Part shown: positions 48,328 through 60,146 of the stretch, piece after piece | How the letters are laid out: each line of letters starts with the position of its first letter | Numbering within the stretch: position 1 is the first letter of the stretch | Origin: Burkholderiaceae bacterium | GTDB taxonomy: Bacteria > Pseudomonadota > Gammaproteobacteria > Burkholderiales > Burkholderiaceae_B | DNA length: 64,000 nt | Assembly: GCA_023653055.1 (NCBI GenBank) | Contig: JAMNXR010000003.1 | Coordinates: 124,001 to 188,000, forward strand | Reading direction: 5' to 3' | Notes under the pieces: model-generated | The model's input: the letters and a program-made list of their open reading frames with translations, nothing else | Database searches by the model: none | Told to the model about the DNA's origin: nothing | Translations under genes and position numbers: made by a program

Positions 48328-49680
48328 ATGATCCATATTCAAGAAACAATCGACCAATTGAATCAGCGCCTGATGCGCGGTGAGATCACCCGCGAGGCAC
48401 TGGTCGCAGGTGCCTTAGAAGCAGCGGGCCAGCCCGCAGCTAAGAGCGTCTTTACTAAGCTTTACCCCGAGGCGGCACTCGCCGCCGCGCGTGCCGCCGA
48501 CGCCTCGCATAAAGCAGGTGTTCGTTTGCCCCCCTTAGCAGGATTGCCGGTTTCGATTAAAGACTTGTATGGTGTAGCAGGTGAAACCACGATGGCGGGT
48601 TCTATCGTGTGCAAGGGCGAACCCGTTCAAACTCAGGATGCGCCTGTCGTGACTCGCCTACGCGCAGCAGGTTCGGCGATTGTGGGTAAAACCAATATGA
48701 CCGAATTTGCGTTCTCTGGCATCGGTATCAATCCTCACTATGGCACGCCGGTCAATCCAACTGATCAGACGGTTGCTCGCGTACCTGGCGGCTCTTCATC
48801 GGGTGCGGGTGTTTCGGTGGCCTTGGGTCTTTCTGTGGCAGGTCTTGGCTCTGACACGGGCGGTTCGATTCGTATTCCAGCGGCCTTGTGTGGCATTGTG
48901 GGTTTTAAAAGTACGCAAAACCGTGTGCCCTTAGAGGGTGCGTTAGAGCTGTCCCGTGCGCTGGATACGGTTTGTGCCATGACGCGCAGTGTTCAGGATT
49001 GCATCACGGTAGATGCCGTTCTTTCGGGTGCCCTGTTGCCCGTGCGTCGCAGACCGATTGCCGGAATGCGTTTGGCCGTCCCCCAGACCGTGGTGCTCGA
49101 TGGCTTGGACAGCACCGTCGCGCAAGCGTTTGATCGTAGTTTGTCTATTTTGTCTGAAGCTGGTGCGCAGATTATCGAGATCCCGCTGACGGAGTTTGCA
49201 GACATCCCCAAGGTCAACTCACCCGGTGGTCTCTCACCGATTGAAGCGTACGCTGTGCACCATGAGCGTTTGGCGCGTGCGCAAGCCCAGTTTGACCAAC
49301 GTGTGGCGGCCCGTGTGATGTTGGGTGCCCCAATCACTGCCCAACAGTACATTGCACTGCTAGACAAGCGTCGCACATGGATTGCCAGTGTTGAACGCGC
49401 GATTGAGGGCTTTGACGCATTAATGTGCCCCACGGTGCCAACGGTAGCACCTGAGCTTGAAAAGTTGATTGCTTCCGATGAGGCCTTCTTTAAAGCGAAT
49501 GGTCAGATGTTGCGCAATACCTTCACCATTAACTTGTTGGATGGATGCTCCTATAGCTTGCCTTGCCACCGAGAGGGAGAGTTGCCGGTGGGGCTCATGC
49601 TGTCTTCTGTGCATGGGGACGATGCGCGCTTGTCTGCGGTTGCCTTGGCCGTCGAAGATGCTTTGAGTGCGCACCGATGA
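48328..49680 (+). CDS. Amidase-signature family hydrolase
   Basis: The 450-residue enzyme has the Ser-cisSer-Lys triad of the amidase signature family: Lys78 in PVSIKDLYG, the Gly/Ser-rich VPGGSSSGAGVSVALGLSVAGLGSDTGGS split over its loop (Ser156 region and Ser180) and RIPAALCGIVGFKST. It resembles GatA-like proteins, but no gatB or gatC is adjacent and the C-terminal half differs, so a stand-alone amide hydrolase is more likely; the substrate is unknown. Its stop overlaps the kinase start as ATGA, so the two are translationally coupled. Confidence 0.9.
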   Translation: MIHIQETIDQLNQRLMRGEITREALVAGALEAAGQPAAKSVFTKLYPEAALAAARAADASHKAGVRLPPLAGLPVSIKDLYGVAGETTMAGSIVCKGEPVQTQDAPVVTRLRAAGSAIVGKTNMTEFAFSGIGINPHYGTPVNPTDQTVARVPGGSSSGAGVSVALGLSVAGLGSDTGGSIRIPAALCGIVGFKSTQNRVPLEGALELSRALDTVCAMTRSVQDCITVDAVLSGALLPVRRRPIAGMRLAVPQTVVLDGLDSTVAQAFDRSLSILSEAGAQIIEIPLTEFADIPKVNSPGGLSPIEAYAVHHERLARAQAQFDQRVAARVMLGAPITAQQYIALLDKRRTWIASVERAIEGFDALMCPTVPTVAPELEKLIASDEAFFKANGQMLRNTFTINLLDGCSYSLPCHREGELPVGLMLSSVHGDDARLSAVALAVEDALSAHR

Positions 49681-50528
49681 AGACCCCTCCTAGACTCAAG
49701 CCCCTCGTAGAGGAGGGGTTGGTCGATGAGGTCTTGAGCCAATTGATGAGTGGCAAAGAAGCGACCGTATACGTTGTTCGCAGTGGCGAATCTATTCGTT
49801 GTGCCAAGGTATACAAGGACGCGAAACAGCGCAGTTTTAAAAATGCGGTGTCTTATACCGAAGGCCGCAAAGTCAAAAATAGCCGCCAGGCGCGCGCCAT
49901 GGAAAAGGGTACGCGCTATGGACGGCAGATGCAGGAAGAGCTCTGGCAAAACGCCGAGGTGGATGCTTTGTTCCGCTTGGCAAATGCTGGTGTGCGTGTG
50001 CCGCAACCTTTTATTTGCACGGATGGTGTCTTGCTCATGGAGCTTGTCACTGATGCTGAGGGCGATGTGGCGCCTAGACTCAATGACGTTGAGCTCACCC
50101 CCGAGCGCGCGCGCGAGTGTCATGCTTACCTCATCAATCAGGTCGTAAGAATGCTGTGTGCGGGCATTATTCATGGCGACTTGTCTGAATACAATATTTT
50201 GATGGCCACAGACGGCCCCGTGATCATCGACTTGCCGCAAGCCGTGGATGCCGCAGGTAACAACGAAGCACGACCGATGTTGTTGCGAGATGTTCAGAAC
50301 CTGGCGATTTATTTTGGGCAGTTTGCACCAGAGCTGCTGGCGACCGATTTTGGTAAAGAAATCTGGAAACTGTACGAAGCTGGGCAGCTGACACCAGAAT
50401 ATGCCCTGACTGGCCATTTTGAAGCGGATACCACGCCTGTCGATATGGACGGACTGATGCACGAAATCGAAGAGACTCGGCGCGAACAAGAGGCGCTGCT
50501 CAGGCGTTTGCAGGAGCGCCAAGAGTAA
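49677..50528 (+). CDS. RIO1-like protein kinase (PA4780 type)
   Basis: The 283-residue bacterial RIO-family serine kinase starts at MKTPPRLKPLVEEGLVDEVL, where ATG overlaps the amidase TGA. Visible parts are the flexible ATP loop LMSGKEATVYVV, Lys44 in CAKVYKD, the catalytic loop IIHGDLSEYNIL (Asp168, Asn173) and the metal-binding IIDLPQAV (Asp185) that replaces DFG in RIO kinases. The C-terminal tail is a charged helix. Eukaryotic relatives act in ribosome maturation; the bacterial target is not established. Confidence 0.9.
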   Translation: MKTPPRLKPLVEEGLVDEVLSQLMSGKEATVYVVRSGESIRCAKVYKDAKQRSFKNAVSYTEGRKVKNSRQARAMEKGTRYGRQMQEELWQNAEVDALFRLANAGVRVPQPFICTDGVLLMELVTDAEGDVAPRLNDVELTPERARECHAYLINQVVRMLCAGIIHGDLSEYNILMATDGPVIIDLPQAVDAAGNNEARPMLLRDVQNLAIYFGQFAPELLATDFGKEIWKLYEAGQLTPEYALTGHFEADTTPVDMDGLMHEIEETRREQEALLRRLQERQE

Positions 50529-50575
50529 TCAAGCCGGCGACGCTCTTCGCTCCGAGCATCCTATCCGGGCGTGGC

Positions 50576-50581
50576 TATAAT
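50576..50581 (+). promoter_or_regulatory. Candidate -10 box of ilvE
   Basis: TATAAT lies 32 bases before the ilvE ATG, in an 85-base gap; no good -35 was found at the right distance. A leader of about 25 bases would result. No attenuator-like leader peptide is visible. Confidence 0.45.
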
Positions 50582-50613
50582 CAACCACTATATTCAATCC
50601 TCTGACACCTTCC

Positions 50614-51711
50614 ATGACTACGAACACATCTCTGGTTTTCAAGGCAACGCGCTCGTCAAACCCACGCTCGGTTGCTGAGCGCGAGGCCATTCTGGCGAAC
50701 CCTGGCTTTGGTAAGTACTTCACGGATCACATGGTTTCAATCGACTGGACCGTCGAGGACGGTTGGTATGATCCCCAGGTCAAGCCCTATGGCCCTTTGC
50801 TGCTGGATCCTGCCGCCTCTGTCCTGCACTATGCCCAAGAGATTTTCGAAGGTATGAAGGCCTATCGGCATGCAGATGGATCGGTATGGACGTTCCGTCC
50901 TGAAGTCAATGCGGGAAGGTTGCAGCGTTCCGCACATCGTCTGGCGTTGCCAGAGTTACCAACAGACTTGTTTCTTGAGTCGATCAAGCAAATGGTAGCG
51001 ACCGACCATGCTTGGGTGCCATCGGCGCCTGACATGAGTTTGTATCTGCGCCCTTTTATGATTGCCAACGAAAACTTTCTGGGTGTCCGCGCAGCTCAAA
51101 AAGCAGCCTATTTTGTGATTGCCAGTCCAGTGGGACCCTATTTTGCAAAGGGCGTTGCGCCCGTCTCGATCTGGTTGGTTGAGGACTATTCACGTGCCGC
51201 GCACGGTGGCACAGGCGCAGCAAAATGCGGTGGAAACTACTCTGCCTCATTATTGCCCCAAAAAGAAGCCTATGAAAATGGTTGTTCACAGGTCTTGTTT
51301 CTAGATGCCCAAGAGGGCAAATACCTCGAAGAACTCGGTGGGATGAACATCTTTTTAGTTAAAAAAGATGGCACGCTCGTGACCCCTGATTTGACGGGCA
51401 GCATTCTCGAAGGCGTCACACGCGCCAGCATTATCCAGCTTGCAAAAGATCGTGGCCATCAGGTCGAAGAGCGCAAAATTTCGATCGACGAGTGGCGCCA
51501 GGGTATTGCTTCGGGTGATTATGTTGAAGCATTTGCCTGCGGTACAGCGGCTGTTGTTGCCCCTATTGCAGCACTCAAAGGACGCGGCTTTATTGCTGGC
51601 GATGAGAGTGCGCCAGCGGGTAAGCTCACGATGGCCTTGCGTCAGGAACTCACTGATATTCAATACGGACGCCAACCTGACCGCCACGGCTGGCTTAAGC
51701 GTTTGGTCTAG
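50614..51711 (+). CDS. ilvE: Branched-chain amino acid aminotransferase
   Basis: PLP-dependent fold-type IV transaminase for leucine, isoleucine and valine. The 365-residue protein is of the longer (eukaryotic-like, type II) class: LHYAQEIFEGMKAYRHADGSVWTFRPEVN, then the PLP Lys in GTGAAKCGGNYSASLLPQKEAYENG (Lys before CGGNYA-like motif), QVLFLDAQEGKYLEELGGMN and EAFACGTAAVVAPI. The start MTTNTSLVFKATRS is the only reasonable one. The next gene begins four bases after its stop but looks unrelated. Confidence 0.95.
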   Translation: MTTNTSLVFKATRSSNPRSVAEREAILANPGFGKYFTDHMVSIDWTVEDGWYDPQVKPYGPLLLDPAASVLHYAQEIFEGMKAYRHADGSVWTFRPEVNAGRLQRSAHRLALPELPTDLFLESIKQMVATDHAWVPSAPDMSLYLRPFMIANENFLGVRAAQKAAYFVIASPVGPYFAKGVAPVSIWLVEDYSRAAHGGTGAAKCGGNYSASLLPQKEAYENGCSQVLFLDAQEGKYLEELGGMNIFLVKKDGTLVTPDLTGSILEGVTRASIIQLAKDRGHQVEERKISIDEWRQGIASGDYVEAFACGTAAVVAPIAALKGRGFIAGDESAPAGKLTMALRQELTDIQYGRQPDRHGWLKRLV

Positions 51712-51715
51712 ACGC

Positions 51716-53059
51716 GTGCCCTTCTTTAACGCTTCGCGCGCAGTCAACTTCATCGTTATTCTGCTGGGCGGAGTTCTGATGATTTGGCCGGCCCTGTGGA
51801 ACGGCTATCCGCTCCTCTACACCGATACGCACGTATTTATCAACCAACCTACGCCCGGACATTTCAATTGGGATAAACCGTTTATTTACGGCCCTTGGAT
51901 GTTACTTTCCCATGCTTGGTATTCGCTTTGGGGAACTGTGTTGGTCCAAGGTGTGCTTCTTTCGCAGTTAGTCTGGCTGGCTCAACAGACGGTTGGATCT
52001 GTCACACCGCTGCGCCACCTTCTTGTCTGTTTAGTTTTGTCGCTGTTGACTGGAGCCTCTTGGTTTGTATCACTTTTAATGCCAGACATTTTTTCTGGCA
52101 TGGCGTTATTAAGTATTTTTATTCTGGGCTTTTCTAACAGACTGACCCGAGCCATGACCGTGTGGGTCAGCTTGCTTGGAGCGTTTGCGATTGCAGTTCA
52201 TCTCTCACATCTTGTGATCACAGCAGCGTGCCTACTTGTTGTACTTGTGTTGAGATGGCGACGTTTTGGCTACGCAGTGCTCCCCCTTGTGATTGCGCTG
52301 GTGGCATTGCTAGGCACGACCATGTATATGTTTAACAAGGTCTCAGTGTCTCCCTTTGGGTCGGTATTTATGTTGGCGCGTATGTCTGCGGACGGAAACG
52401 TCAAAAGCATTTTGGAAAAATATTGCCCTGAGAAATCGTGGCATTTATGTACATGGAAAGATCGTCTAGCCAAAGACAGTGATGACTTTATGTGGGATGC
52501 CAGCGGTCCTGTGTGGACCCATCCAGGCGGTCCAATTGGACTGGCACCCGAGGCGTCAGAGATTGTTGCCTTGGCTGTGCGCACTCGGCCTTGGCAGGTC
52601 TTGTGGTCTGCGACGCAGAACACCGTGACTCAGCTCACAATGGTCAAGCTTGTCGACACGATTCAACCTAACGGGTTAGATCAGACCGTTGTTAAAAGTG
52701 TTGAAAAGTTTTTTCCGTCCGCTGAGCTTGAGCGATACAAAAACGCTAAACAAGTTCAAGGCACGATGCTTGAGCGTGTGTCTTTTGTGAGTGCTGTCGG
52801 TACAGCGACCGTACTGCTTGGTTTTTTGCTGAGTATTTATGTATTGATGCAGGCCTGGCGAAGGCGCGATTGGACGGCATTGGCTTTGATTGCAATGATT
52901 TGGATCGGTGTACTCGCCAACGCCTTTGCTACGGGTGGTTTGTCCAAACCCCATTATCGTTATCAGACACGCATTGCATGGTTACTCGTTTTACCACCCT
53001 TGCTGTTATGGCCTTACAAAAAAAAGAGCGGCCCTGCAATACAGAGCCGCTCTAATTAA
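51716..53059 (+). CDS. Uncharacterised polytopic membrane protein
   Basis: About 447 residues, with GTG 51716 as the likely start four bases after ilvE; the next in-frame ATG (51778) would remove half of the first helix, and upstream ATGs lie inside ilvE. It has roughly ten hydrophobic segments. After the first helix comes WNGYPLLYTDTHVFINQ and WDKPFIYGPWMLLSHAW, a loop with acidic residues next to the membrane as seen in GT-C-type glycosyltransferases, but this is only a resemblance. A large extracytoplasmic part (about 230-360) separates the two helix groups. The family is not recognised. The last codons contain a minus-strand terminator. Confidence 0.8.
   Translation: MPFFNASRAVNFIVILLGGVLMIWPALWNGYPLLYTDTHVFINQPTPGHFNWDKPFIYGPWMLLSHAWYSLWGTVLVQGVLLSQLVWLAQQTVGSVTPLRHLLVCLVLSLLTGASWFVSLLMPDIFSGMALLSIFILGFSNRLTRAMTVWVSLLGAFAIAVHLSHLVITAACLLVVLVLRWRRFGYAVLPLVIALVALLGTTMYMFNKVSVSPFGSVFMLARMSADGNVKSILEKYCPEKSWHLCTWKDRLAKDSDDFMWDASGPVWTHPGGPIGLAPEASEIVALAVRTRPWQVLWSATQNTVTQLTMVKLVDTIQPNGLDQTVVKSVEKFFPSAELERYKNAKQVQGTMLERVSFVSAVGTATVLLGFLLSIYVLMQAWRRRDWTALALIAMIWIGVLANAFATGGLSKPHYRYQTRIAWLLVLPPLLLWPYKKKSGPAIQSRSN
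53018..53053 (-). terminator. Minus-strand terminator inside the end of the membrane-protein gene
   Basis: AGAGCGGC (53025-53032) pairs with GCCGCTCT (53046-53053). Read on the minus strand, the stem is followed by eight T residues (A run at 53018-53025). It ends the Bug gene that stops at 53070 and lies wholly within the plus-strand coding sequence ending at 53059. Confidence 0.85.
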
Positions 53060-53069
53060 AACCAGATGT

Positions 53070-54056
53070 TTACTCTGGTTTGATATTGCTTGTCTTAATC
53101 ACGCGCGCCCACTTGTCAATTTCGCCTTTGACAAAAGCTTGTAAGGCCTCAGGTGTGCTGCCTTCAAGATCAATGCCCTGAGCCAAAAGATTTTCTTTCA
53201 ACTGCGGATCAAGCAGTACCGCATTGATTTCCTTGTTGAGCTTGTCGATGATGGGTTTTGGTGTGCCCGTTGGTGCGAAAAATCCATAGCTCGCGACTGA
53301 TTCAAACCCTGGATAGCCAGACTCTGCCACCGTTGGGACGTCGGGAATCAAGGGTGAACGCTTTGATGTGGTGATGGCAAGCGCTCTGACTTTTTTGTCC
53401 TTTAGCATGGACAAGTAGGGAGGGAGGGTATCAAGTGCCATGGTCACACGACCAGAGATCAAGTCAGGCATTAAAAATGAAGTGCCCTTGTAGGGAACGT
53501 GGAGCACATCAAGCCCTGCGGTTGACTTAAACATTTCACAGGTTAGATGAATCAGCCCACCTGTACCCGAGGATCCGCAGGTTAACTTGCCCGGATTCGC
53601 TTTTGCATACGCCACTAATTCCGCTAAATTTTTTGCAGGGACTTCGTTACCTACTACGACAATATTGCTGAGCGTGCCCGCAGCTGAAATGGGCATTAAG
53701 TCCTTTTGAAAGTTGTAGCCCGGATCCTTGTGGTACGAGACAGAGATCGAGTGTGAACCAATTGAACCCATCAACAAGGTGTAACCATCAGGTGCCGCCT
53801 TGGCCACTGTTGCTGCGCCAATGTTGGCGCCAGCGCCTGGCCTGTTTTCAATGATGACAGGCTGTCCAATTCGCTGGGAAAGCTTTTCAGTAATGGCACG
53901 CGTGAGAATGTCGGTGGCGCCACCGGCGGGGAAGGGCACGACCACTTTGATCGGCTTGTTGGGATATGTGTCTTGAGCCGAGGCAGTCGTGGTGAGTGCG
54001 GATGACAATGCCACAGCAGCCAGAGTCAGTTTAAAAACATTAGATAAGACGTTCAC
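53070..54056 (-). CDS. Bug-family tripartite tricarboxylate binding protein
   Basis: The 328-residue periplasmic binding protein has a signal peptide (VFKLTLAAVALSSALTTTASA) and the Bug fold: YPNKPIKVVVPFPAGGATDILTRAI, VIIENRPGAGANIGAATVAKAAPDGYTLLMG split over the first lobe, LTCGSSGTGGLIHLTCEMFK and LDVLHVPYKGTSFLMPDLISGRV. Such proteins bind carboxylates, amino acids or related solutes for TctAB permeases. No tctA or tctB is nearby, so it is an orphan as is common in Alcaligenaceae. It is followed by a hairpin terminator. Confidence 0.94.
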   Translation of the reverse strand: MNVLSNVFKLTLAAVALSSALTTTASAQDTYPNKPIKVVVPFPAGGATDILTRAITEKLSQRIGQPVIIENRPGAGANIGAATVAKAAPDGYTLLMGSIGSHSISVSYHKDPGYNFQKDLMPISAAGTLSNIVVVGNEVPAKNLAELVAYAKANPGKLTCGSSGTGGLIHLTCEMFKSTAGLDVLHVPYKGTSFLMPDLISGRVTMALDTLPPYLSMLKDKKVRALAITTSKRSPLIPDVPTVAESGYPGFESVASYGFFAPTGTPKPIIDKLNKEINAVLLDPQLKENLLAQGIDLEGSTPEALQAFVKGEIDKWARVIKTSNIKPE

Positions 54057-54158
54057 GCGCGTTCCTTAAGAAGGTTGAACTGAAGATAGAGCAACGCCCT
54101 CAGTTGAGGGGTTCGTTAAAAATAAAGCAAGTTTTATGCCCGAAAGGGAGCCAGACTT

Positions 54159-55127
54159 TTATTCTTGCTTAATTTTGGCTTTTTGAATTAGGGCATCGTA
54201 CATTTTTAGTTCGCGGCTGATAATCGCTTCGAACTCAGCTGGAGAGTTGCCGACCAAATCGTTACCCCCTTTGGTTTGCAAGGCCTGTATGACCTCAGGG
54301 TCTTTGACGGCTTGCAACACGGCAGCATTGAGTTGTTGAATGATAGCCGTGTCAGTTTTAGCAGGTGCAAACAAGCCGATAAACTGAGTGACATCAAAGT
54401 CTTTGAAACCTGCCTCAGCCATTGTCGGCACATCGGGCAAAGAGCTTGCTCGCTTTGGACCTGAAACGGCAAAGGCACGCAATCTGTTGTCTTTAATCAG
54501 TGGTGTAGCGGTTAACACGGTATCAAACGTGAATGTCAGTTGACCGCCCATTAGATCAACCAAAGCTGGTGCACTGCCCTTATAGGGTGCGTGAATAAAT
54601 TGCGTATTACTTGTCAGCGCGAACATTTCACCCGCCAAGTGCCCGCCTCCACCAATCCCTGTTGAGCCATAGCTCAGCTTGCCGGGTTGGCTGCGTGCTT
54701 GTGTCACGATATCTTGAATACTCTTGATGGATGAGGCCGTCGGCACTACTAAAACGTATTGAAAGGTCAGGACTTGACTAATAGGACGTAAATCTTTGAC
54801 CGGATCGTACGGAACTTTTGCGTAAAGCACGGGGTTGATCACTATGGGTCCGCTTGCCGTCAGCAATAGCGTGTAGCCATCGGGCGCTGATTTTGCAACG
54901 GCATCTGTGCCAATCCCACCATTCGCACCACCTCGGTTCTCAACGACAACAGGGACGTTGAGAATGTCAGACATTTTTTTTGCCAGCACGCGACCTGTGA
55001 TGTCGGCATTACCGCCAGCGGGATACGGGACGATAATTTTGATTGGTTTATTTGGATAGGATTGTGCCACCGCAGCAGTGGTCAGCAATGTCATCGCAAA
55101 CGCTGCAAGGACCTGAGTGATTTTCAT
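54159..55127 (-). CDS. Bug-family tripartite tricarboxylate binding protein, second copy
   Basis: The 322-residue periplasmic protein has the start MKITQVLAAFAMTLLTTAAVAQ at 55127 with GGAGACAAT upstream; an upstream in-frame ATG lacks a ribosome binding site. It shows SYPNKPIKIIVPYPAGGNADITGRVLAK, VVENRGGANGGIGTDAVAKSAPDGYTLLL in parts, YGSTGIGGGGHLAGEMF and FIHAPYKGSAPALVDLMGGQL. It is clearly paralogous to the Bug protein 102 bases downstream but well diverged, so an old duplication or separate origin is likely. No permease gene is linked. It is divergent from katG. Confidence 0.94.
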   Translation of the reverse strand: MKITQVLAAFAMTLLTTAAVAQSYPNKPIKIIVPYPAGGNADITGRVLAKKMSDILNVPVVVENRGGANGGIGTDAVAKSAPDGYTLLLTASGPIVINPVLYAKVPYDPVKDLRPISQVLTFQYVLVVPTASSIKSIQDIVTQARSQPGKLSYGSTGIGGGGHLAGEMFALTSNTQFIHAPYKGSAPALVDLMGGQLTFTFDTVLTATPLIKDNRLRAFAVSGPKRASSLPDVPTMAEAGFKDFDVTQFIGLFAPAKTDTAIIQQLNAAVLQAVKDPEVIQALQTKGGNDLVGNSPAEFEAIISRELKMYDALIQKAKIKQE

Positions 55128-55224
55128 ATTGTCTCCATGAATGTGCTTATACCAAGCTAAGTGTATCAATCGATTACCTACAAGATGTGACGTGGCTATG
55201 ACGAATATTAATAAAAACAATTAG

Positions 55225-57423
<2,199 letters not shown>

Positions 57424-57450
57424 GTGATTGGTCAGACTGAGTAAAGTTGG

Positions 57451-57480
57451 GGGGCTCTGCGCAAACAGAGCCCCTTTTTT
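57451..57480 (+). terminator. Terminator after katG
   Basis: GGGGCTCTG (57451-57459) pairs with CAGAGCCCC (57466-57474) around a 6-base loop, followed by six T residues. Confidence 0.93.
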
Positions 57481-58601
57481 AAGTTGTCCCTAACCGTGCC
57501 TCACGGTCATCCTCTTGCTTGGCGATGACCGCAGTGGCCAGGCTATTGCCCACAACGTTTGTCGCGGTACGACCCATGTCAAAAAACTGATCGATTCCGA
57601 TAATCAGAAGCAGTCCAGCCTCCGGCAAATGAAATAAAGGCAAGGTCGCGGCGACCACGACAAGCGATCCTCGCGCAACGCCTGCCATGCCTTTACTTGT
57701 GACCATCAAAACAAGTAACAGCGCGACTTGCTGGCCAAAACTCAAGTCAATATTAAAAGCCTGCGCAATGAACAGCACAGCAAAGGCTTGATACATCATT
57801 GAGCCATCGAGATTAAATGAATAGCCCAGAGGTAAAACAAAGCCAGATACGCGTTGCTTGACCCCAAACTTGTCGAGTGCTTCCATTGTTTTAGGGTATG
57901 CCGCTTCGCTACTGGCTGTCGCGAATGCCACTAAGAGCGGTTCGCACACCCGGACCTTCAACGGTAATCGAGGCTGCGATCGCGGTAAAAACAGCGAGGG
58001 GTGCAAATTGCATCACATAGTCTGTGATTTTGAACATCACATTTGCTAACTCGTCGATCATTTGAAAAAGCGTAGTGGCACCCTTGCTCTTAATGTGTGC
58101 CAATCCCATTCCGAAGAACAAGGAAAAAATAAGAATTTGCAAGATCTCATTTTTTGACATGGCCTCAGCAATACTTGTGGGCACCAGGTGCGCAACAAAG
58201 GTGCGCAAGTTAAAGCCGGCTGCTTCAACCCCAGTTTTCACGCTATCGACCGGAACGGTCATATTGAGACCCGCTCCCGGCTGAAACGCATTGGCCAGAA
58301 ACATGCCCACAGAAAGAGAGATGATGGCGGCTGTCACAAACCAGACCATGGCCTTGAGACCGATGCGACCCACCGCACCCGAACCACTCATGCTGGATAA
58401 GCCCGATACCAGTGTGGCAAACACTAGCGGCGCAATCACCATCTTGATCAGCCTCAGGAAGATATCTGTCACGAGACTAAAATACTCGGAGATGTCTTTC
58501 GCCATTGCGGCGTCGATGGCCACCTCGTGACACAGCCAACCTACTAAAATACCCAATACCATGGCGATCACGATATTGCGGGTCAGTTTCTTGGCATTCA
58601 T
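57479..58601 (-). pseudogene. Broken dicarboxylate/amino acid:cation symporter (DAACS/GltP-DctA family)
   Basis: Two overlapping frames together make most of one symporter. The N-terminal part (start 58601, MNAKKLTRNIVIAMVLGILVG) is intact through FAPLAVFTAIAASITVEGPGV, then runs to a stop at 57909. The C-terminal part continues in another frame from EPLLVAFATASSEAAYPKTMEAL through SFNLDGSMMYQAFAVLFIAQ to a stop at 57479. The join lies near 57945. The two parts total about 370 residues against about 420 for the family, and the helix pair normally between them is missing. This is thus a deletion of roughly 150 bases that also shifts the frame, not a single-base error. The transporter is surely inactive. 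Confidence 0.88.
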
Positions 58602-58695
58602 TATGAAATTTCCTGGGATTATTCAATAATGGGGGCGATCATACCCCTTTTAAATTATGTATTTATTTCAATGACTGACTGTCCATAAACTCAAG

Positions 58696-59460
58696 ATGCG
58701 TTCTTTTTTTCTGAGATATTTAGTGTGCTGCGCACTTCCTCTGTTTTGGATCAACCAATCCTCGGCGGCGGAGGTCAGCGTGGCCGTGGCGGCTAATTTC
58801 TCAGCGCCCATGAAAGTCATTGCCCAGGCGTTTGAGCGCGAGACGGGCCACAAGGCCGTATTGTCCTTTGGCGCGACAGGTCAGTTGTACGCGCAGATTA
58901 GAAATGGTGCGCCCTTTTCTATTTTGTTCGCGGCAGATGAACTGACGCCTGCAAAGATAGGAAAAGAAGGCTTGGGCGTGGCGGGCACGACGTTTACCTA
59001 CGCCATCGGTCAGCTGGTGCTGTGGAGTAAAAATCCTGGACGCGTAGATGAGCAGGGTGAAATCTTAAAGAAGGGGAGTTTTACCAGGCTTGCGATTGCC
59101 AATCCAAAACTCGCACCCTATGGCGCTGCAGCGATCGAGGTGTTGAATCATTTGGGTGTCATGCACCAAGTCAAACCCAAGATCGTCGAGGGTGCCAATA
59201 TCGCCCAAACCTTTCAGTTCGTTTTTTCTGAAAACGCAGAGTTAGGATTCGTCGCACTCTCTCAAGTCTATGAAAACGGTAAGCTCAAGCAAGGTTCAGG
59301 TTGGCTTGTGCCCAAGTCGCTCTATTCGCCCATCAAGCAAGATGCGATTTTGCTCAACCCTGGTCGTGATAATCCTGCAGCGCGCGCGTTGATGCAATAT
59401 TTGCAAAGTGACGCGGCCAAGCGTGTGATCCAAAATTTTGGTTACGAAATAAAAATATGA
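58696..59460 (+). CDS. modA: Molybdate ABC transporter binding protein
   Basis: Periplasmic molybdate/tungstate-binding protein. The 254-residue precursor has a signal peptide ([21 protein letters not shown]), then [47 protein letters not shown] in parts, [19 protein letters not shown] and FVALSQVY, all typical of ModA; Ser and Ala/Tyr of these segments line the oxyanion site. It overlaps modB by ATGA. No ModE-type operator was recognised upstream, and no modE gene is in the window. Confidence 0.95.
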   Translation: MRSFFLRYLVCCALPLFWINQSSAAEVSVAVAANFSAPMKVIAQAFERETGHKAVLSFGATGQLYAQIRNGAPFSILFAADELTPAKIGKEGLGVAGTTFTYAIGQLVLWSKNPGRVDEQGEILKKGSFTRLAIANPKLAPYGAAAIEVLNHLGVMHQVKPKIVEGANIAQTFQFVFSENAELGFVALSQVYENGKLKQGSGWLVPKSLYSPIKQDAILLNPGRDNPAARALMQYLQSDAAKRVIQNFGYEIKI

Positions 59461-60146
59461 GTTCACCTTTGACTCCTGAGGCGATGCAGGCGATATTGCT
59501 CACGCTCAAGCTTGCTTCGTTGACAACGCTTTTATTACTGTTGATCGCGACACCGTTGGCGTGGTGGCTCTCTCAGACACATTCGCGGTGGAGAGCACCC
59601 ATCAGTGCACTTGTCACCTTGCCATTGGTCCTGCCACCAACAGTGCTTGGTTTTTATATCCTAGTTGTGCTGGGACCTCAGGGCTGGATTGGGCAGTTCA
59701 CGCAGACGCTCGGCTTAGGTGTCTTGTCTTTCTCCTTTACGGGTTTACTGATTGGTTCGATTATTTTTTCACTGCCCTTTGCTGTCCAGCCGATTCAGTA
59801 TGCCTTTGAGGCCATCGGTAAGCGACCGATGGAGGTAGCCGCTACTTTACGCGCCAGTCCGCTTGATGCATTTTTCTCAGTTGCCTTGCCCTTAGCAAAA
59901 CCCGGTTTATTGACTGCTACCGTGTTGAGCTTTGCACATACCGTAGGAGAGTTTGGTGTAGTGCTAATGATCGGCGGCAATATCCCCGGTCAGACGAGCG
60001 TCGTCTCCACGCAAATCTACGGCCATGTCGAGGCCATGGAATATACCCAAGCCCATTGGCTCGCAGCTGGAATGGTGGTTTTTTCGTTTGGTGTCTTGTT
60101 GGCGCTATCGCGACTCAAGCGTCGCAGTGATCGAGTCATGCCATGA
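59457..60146 (+). CDS. modB: Molybdate ABC transporter permease
   Basis: The 229-residue inner-membrane permease has five or six hydrophobic segments, [24 protein letters not shown] near the N-terminal third and the EAA-type coupling loop [27 protein letters not shown] with the conserved Gly. It pairs with ModC. Both ends overlap the neighbouring genes by four bases (ATGA). Confidence 0.96.
   Translation: MSSPLTPEAMQAILLTLKLASLTTLLLLLIATPLAWWLSQTHSRWRAPISALVTLPLVLPPTVLGFYILVVLGPQGWIGQFTQTLGLGVLSFSFTGLLIGSIIFSLPFAVQPIQYAFEAIGKRPMEVAATLRASPLDAFFSVALPLAKPGLLTATVLSFAHTVGEFGVVLMIGGNIPGQTSVVSTQIYGHVEAMEYTQAHWLAAGMVVFSFGVLLALSRLKRRSDRVMP

Noticed and set aside
49551-50522. 323-codon open frame on the minus strand opposite the RIO1-like kinase
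   Set aside because: Long, but exactly antisense to the kinase with all catalytic motifs on the plus strand; its translation is rich in rare, unpatterned residues and matches no fold I know.
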